Assembly: GCF_947500125.1 (NCBI RefSeq)
Contig: NZ_CANMRA010000024.1
Location: forward strand, 1-64,000
From: an uncultured Kocuria sp.
GTDB lineage: Bacteria > Actinomycetota > Actinomycetes > Actinomycetales > Micrococcaceae
Direction of reading: 5' to 3'
DNA length: 64,000 nt
Shown: piece by piece, positions 62,120 to 64,000 of the stretch
Layout: the number at the start of each line of letters is the position of its first letter
Numbering within the stretch: the first letter of the stretch is position 1
The notes under the pieces: generated by a model
The model's database searches: none
What the model saw: the letters and a program-made list of their open reading frames with translations, nothing else
What the model was told of the DNA's origin: nothing
Translations under genes and position numbers: made by a program

Positions 62120-62191
62120 CACCGGACCCGGCCGGCGACGCCCCGGGCGGGTGCCGCGGGCCCGGGTCAGCCCCTGCGGGCTGCGCCCGGA

Positions 62192-62815
62192 TCAGGGGAC
62201 CCGCAGCCCCGAGAACGCGAGCACGACGACGGTCTCGGCCAGCTCCTCCCAGGGCTGGCCCGCATCGGGCCGGTACCAGTCGACGATCGAGTTGATCATG
62301 CCCAGGAGCAGCCGGGAGGCCGACCGCCCGCTGAGGTCGCGGCGCAGGTCCCCCTCCGCCTGGGCCTGCTCGATGAGCGCGCCTACCCGGCGGGTGACCG
62401 TGCGACGGCGCTCGAGCGCCCGGGTCTCGACCTCCGAGTTGCCCCGCAGCCGCAGCAGCAGCGTCACGTAGGGCATCTGCTCCACGAGCACGCGCACGGT
62501 GCCCCGGATCACCTGCTCGAGCCGCTGGACCGCGGGGGCCTCGGTCCGCTCCGCGGAGGCCAGGACCTCCTCGAGCGCGTCCAGGGCCCGGCCGAGCGCC
62601 TGCTCGAGGATCTCCTCCTTGGACTCCACGTGGTGGTAGATCGCGGACTTCGAGATGCCCAGGTGCTTGGAGAGCGTGCCCATCGACGTGGCGTCGTAGC
62701 CGTGGACGTTGAAGACCTCCACGCACACGGCGAGCAGCGTCTCGCGGTCGTAGCCGGGCCGGCCGCGGCGCGGGGCCGCGCCGGCCGGGAGAGCGGTCGC
62801 CGGTGCGTGCGTCAT
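62192..62815 (-). CDS. paaR: TetR-family regulator, probable phenylacetate repressor PaaR
   Basis: The 207-residue TetR protein has the N-terminal HTH (MGTLSKHLGISKSAIYHHVESKEEILEQAL, residues about 40-68) and a variable effector domain. Its position next to paaK and the three TetR-type boxes before the MFS gene, the thiolase gene and paaZ make it the likely repressor relieved by phenylacetyl-CoA, as known for TetR-type PaaR. Its own promoter (TAGGAT at 62853-62858) has no such box. ATG 62815 is used. Confidence 0.8.
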   Translation of the reverse strand: MTHAPATALPAGAAPRRGRPGYDRETLLAVCVEVFNVHGYDATSMGTLSKHLGISKSAIYHHVESKEEILEQALGRALDALEEVLASAERTEAPAVQRLEQVIRGTVRVLVEQMPYVTLLLRLRGNSEVETRALERRRTVTRRVGALIEQAQAEGDLRRDLSGRSASRLLLGMINSIVDWYRPDAGQPWEELAETVVVLAFSGLRVP

Positions 62816-62920
62816 GAGGACCTCGATCTCGGTGGGGAGGGACAGGACAACGATCCTATGACGCGACGAGCCCCCGAGCGGTCTCGGGGGCTGGTCACGG
62901 CAGGGCCGGCGAGCGGGACG

Positions 62921-64000
62921 TCACGCGTCTTTGCGGTGGTCGTAGACGCGGCGCAGCTTGCCGGAGGACCGGGCGAGGGTTCCCGGCTCGGCGATCCGGA
63001 TCGAGGCGGAGGAACCGATCTTCGTCTTGATCGCGTGCAGGAGCTTCTGGCCGCCGGCCTCGGCGGCCTCGACGGTCACCTGCTCGCGCCGCTCGATGTT
63101 GATGGTCATCTGGTCCATCCGGTGCGGGCGGGTGATCTCGAGCGTGAAGTGCGGGCTCAGCTCCGGCACCTGGAGGGCGAGCTCCTCGATCTGGGAGGGG
63201 AACAGGTTGACCCCGCGCAGGATGATCATGTCGTCGGAGCGGCCCGTGATCCGGCCCATCCGCCGGTGCCCGGGCCGGTCCGTGCCGGGGAGCAGGCGGG
63301 TCAGGTCATGGGTGCGGTAGCGGATGATCGGCAGGGCCTCCTTGGTGAGCGCCGTGAACACGAGCTCGCCGGGCCGGCCGGTCTCCTGCACCTCGTCCGT
63401 GAACGGGTCGATGATCTCGGGGCGGAAGTGGTCCTCCCAGATGTGCGAGCCGTCCTTGGACGCGGCGGACTCCCCGGCCACCCCGGGGCCCATGACCTCC
63501 GAGAGTCCGTAGATGTCGCACGCGTCGACGTCGAAGGCCGTCTCGATCTCCCGGCGCATCTCCTCGGTCCAGGGCTCCGCCCCGAGCACCGCGGTGCGCA
63601 GCGACGTCTCCCGCGGGTCCAGGCCGAGCTTCCTGAAGCCGTCCGCGATGGTCAGCAGGTAGGTGGGGGTCGAGAGGATGGCCTCGGGCTCGAAGTCCCG
63701 AATCATCTGGACCTGCTTCTCGGTCTGCCCGCCGGACATGGGGATGACGGCGCAGCCCAGGCGCTCGGCGCCGTAGTGGGCCCCGAGCCCGCCCGTGAAC
63801 AGGCCGTAGCCGTAGGCGTTGTGCACCTTGTCGCCGGGCCGCACGCCCGAAAGCCGGAAGCAGCGGGCCACGAGGCCCGCCCAGGTGTCGATGTCGTTCT
63901 GGGTGTAGGCCACCACGGTGGGCTGCCCGGTGGTGCCGGAGGAGGCGTGGATCCGCCGGACCTCGCTCATCGGCACCGCGAGGGACTTGAACGGGTACGC
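62921..64000 (-). CDS. paaK: Phenylacetate-CoA ligase, C-terminal part (runs off right edge)
   Basis: PaaK activates phenylacetate to phenylacetyl-CoA. The frame is open through base 64000, so the N-terminus is outside the window and the ORF-track ATG is internal. Visible motifs are YPFKSLAVPMSEVRRIHAS-type start, HASSGTTGQPTVVAYT (AMP binding), GAERLGCAVIPMSGGQT, DIYGLSEVMGPGVA and GRSDDMIILRGVNLFPSQIE, then a C-terminal domain with RSSGKLRRVYDHRKDA. All are PaaK-specific. It is followed by paaR in the same direction. Confidence 0.94.
   Translation of the reverse strand, partial: AYPFKSLAVPMSEVRRIHASSGTTGQPTVVAYTQNDIDTWAGLVARCFRLSGVRPGDKVHNAYGYGLFTGGLGAHYGAERLGCAVIPMSGGQTEKQVQMIRDFEPEAILSTPTYLLTIADGFRKLGLDPRETSLRTAVLGAEPWTEEMRREIETAFDVDACDIYGLSEVMGPGVAGESAASKDGSHIWEDHFRPEIIDPFTDEVQETGRPGELVFTALTKEALPIIRYRTHDLTRLLPGTDRPGHRRMGRITGRSDDMIILRGVNLFPSQIEELALQVPELSPHFTLEITRPHRMDQMTINIERREQVTVEAAEAGGQKLLHAIKTKIGSSASIRIAEPGTLARSSGKLRRVYDHRKDA

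Noticed and set aside
58022-62122. 1366-codon minus-strand frame opposite paaZ and ggt
   Set aside because: Antisense shadow with biased amino-acid composition and no recognisable motif; it spans two unrelated genes and a terminator.

Overview
The window is a contiguous stretch of very GC-rich DNA (third codon positions almost all G or C, so most ORF-track lines are shadows). It looks like the chromosome of a high-GC actinobacterium. The dnaX-recR-lysC order, actinobacterial paralogues such as the Rv2629-like protein and mycothiol-type enzyme, TANNNT -10 boxes placed 6-7 nt before start codons, and the protein styles suggest Micrococcaceae (Kocuria/Arthrobacter-like). The genus is an inference. 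No phage, transposase, CRISPR array, rRNA or tRNA was seen.

Layout. 1-5.8 kb: dnaX 3' end, recR, lysC with an internal start, a DNA glycosylase-Rieske pair, a tandem-HTH protein overlapping an SRPBCC protein, and a small membrane protein. 5.8-9.9 kb: purS-purQ-purL and a GNAT acetyltransferase. 9.9-17.1 kb: cardiolipin synthase, an ECF sigma/anti-sigma pair, a class F sortase with a DUF4397 surface protein, an SDR, a small acidic protein and a Vms1/eRF1-like protein. 17.2-25.4 kb: a flavin monooxygenase, a CoA-binding protein, a mycothiol-type enzyme, a SAM-riboswitch-controlled sulfonate-type ABC transporter and an acyl-CoA synthetase. 25.5-31.6 kb: sdhC and sdhB without the expected flavoprotein gene between them, a DASS anion transporter and a P-type ATPase. 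31.7-40.3 kb: a second SAM riboswitch with metY and a CoA-binding protein, OsmC, an AGCS symporter, ilvD, an FGGY kinase and a small orphan protein. 40.3-44.7 kb: ketone-body/3-hydroxybutyrate catabolism (thiolase, scoB, scoA, IclR regulator, 3-hydroxybutyrate dehydrogenase). 44.9-46.7 kb: a third SAM riboswitch controlling an internally deleted metE-like gene followed by the intact metE-like gene. 46.9-64 kb: a phenylacetate catabolic region (MFS transporter, ThDP enzyme, paaJ-F-H-type beta-oxidation genes, paaI, paaZ, a TetR that is probably PaaR, and paaK running off the right edge), with a few unrelated genes and a lipoprotein gamma-glutamyltransferase interspersed.

Regulation. Three class I SAM riboswitches lie within 25 kb and unite sulfur uptake, homocysteine synthesis and methionine synthesis. 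Three related TetR-type boxes (ACCGAACGWTCGGTCA-like) precede the MFS gene, the paaJ-type thiolase and paaZ, which suggests one PaaR regulon that includes the transporter and probably the ThDP enzyme. Several genes have a -10 box 6-7 nt before an ATG or GTG, which points to leaderless transcription.

Standout oddities. (1) The sdhA gap is filled by a 15-bp tandem repeat that encodes a pentapeptide-repeat micro-ORF joined to sdhB by a GTGA overlap. (2) A dispersed family of long hairpins has conserved ends and covarying middles. (3) A riboswitch-controlled metE-like gene has lost its catalytic core. (4) Several short tandem repeats sit at gene edges, one running through the paaI stop codon. All calls are from reading the sequence. 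No database search was run.
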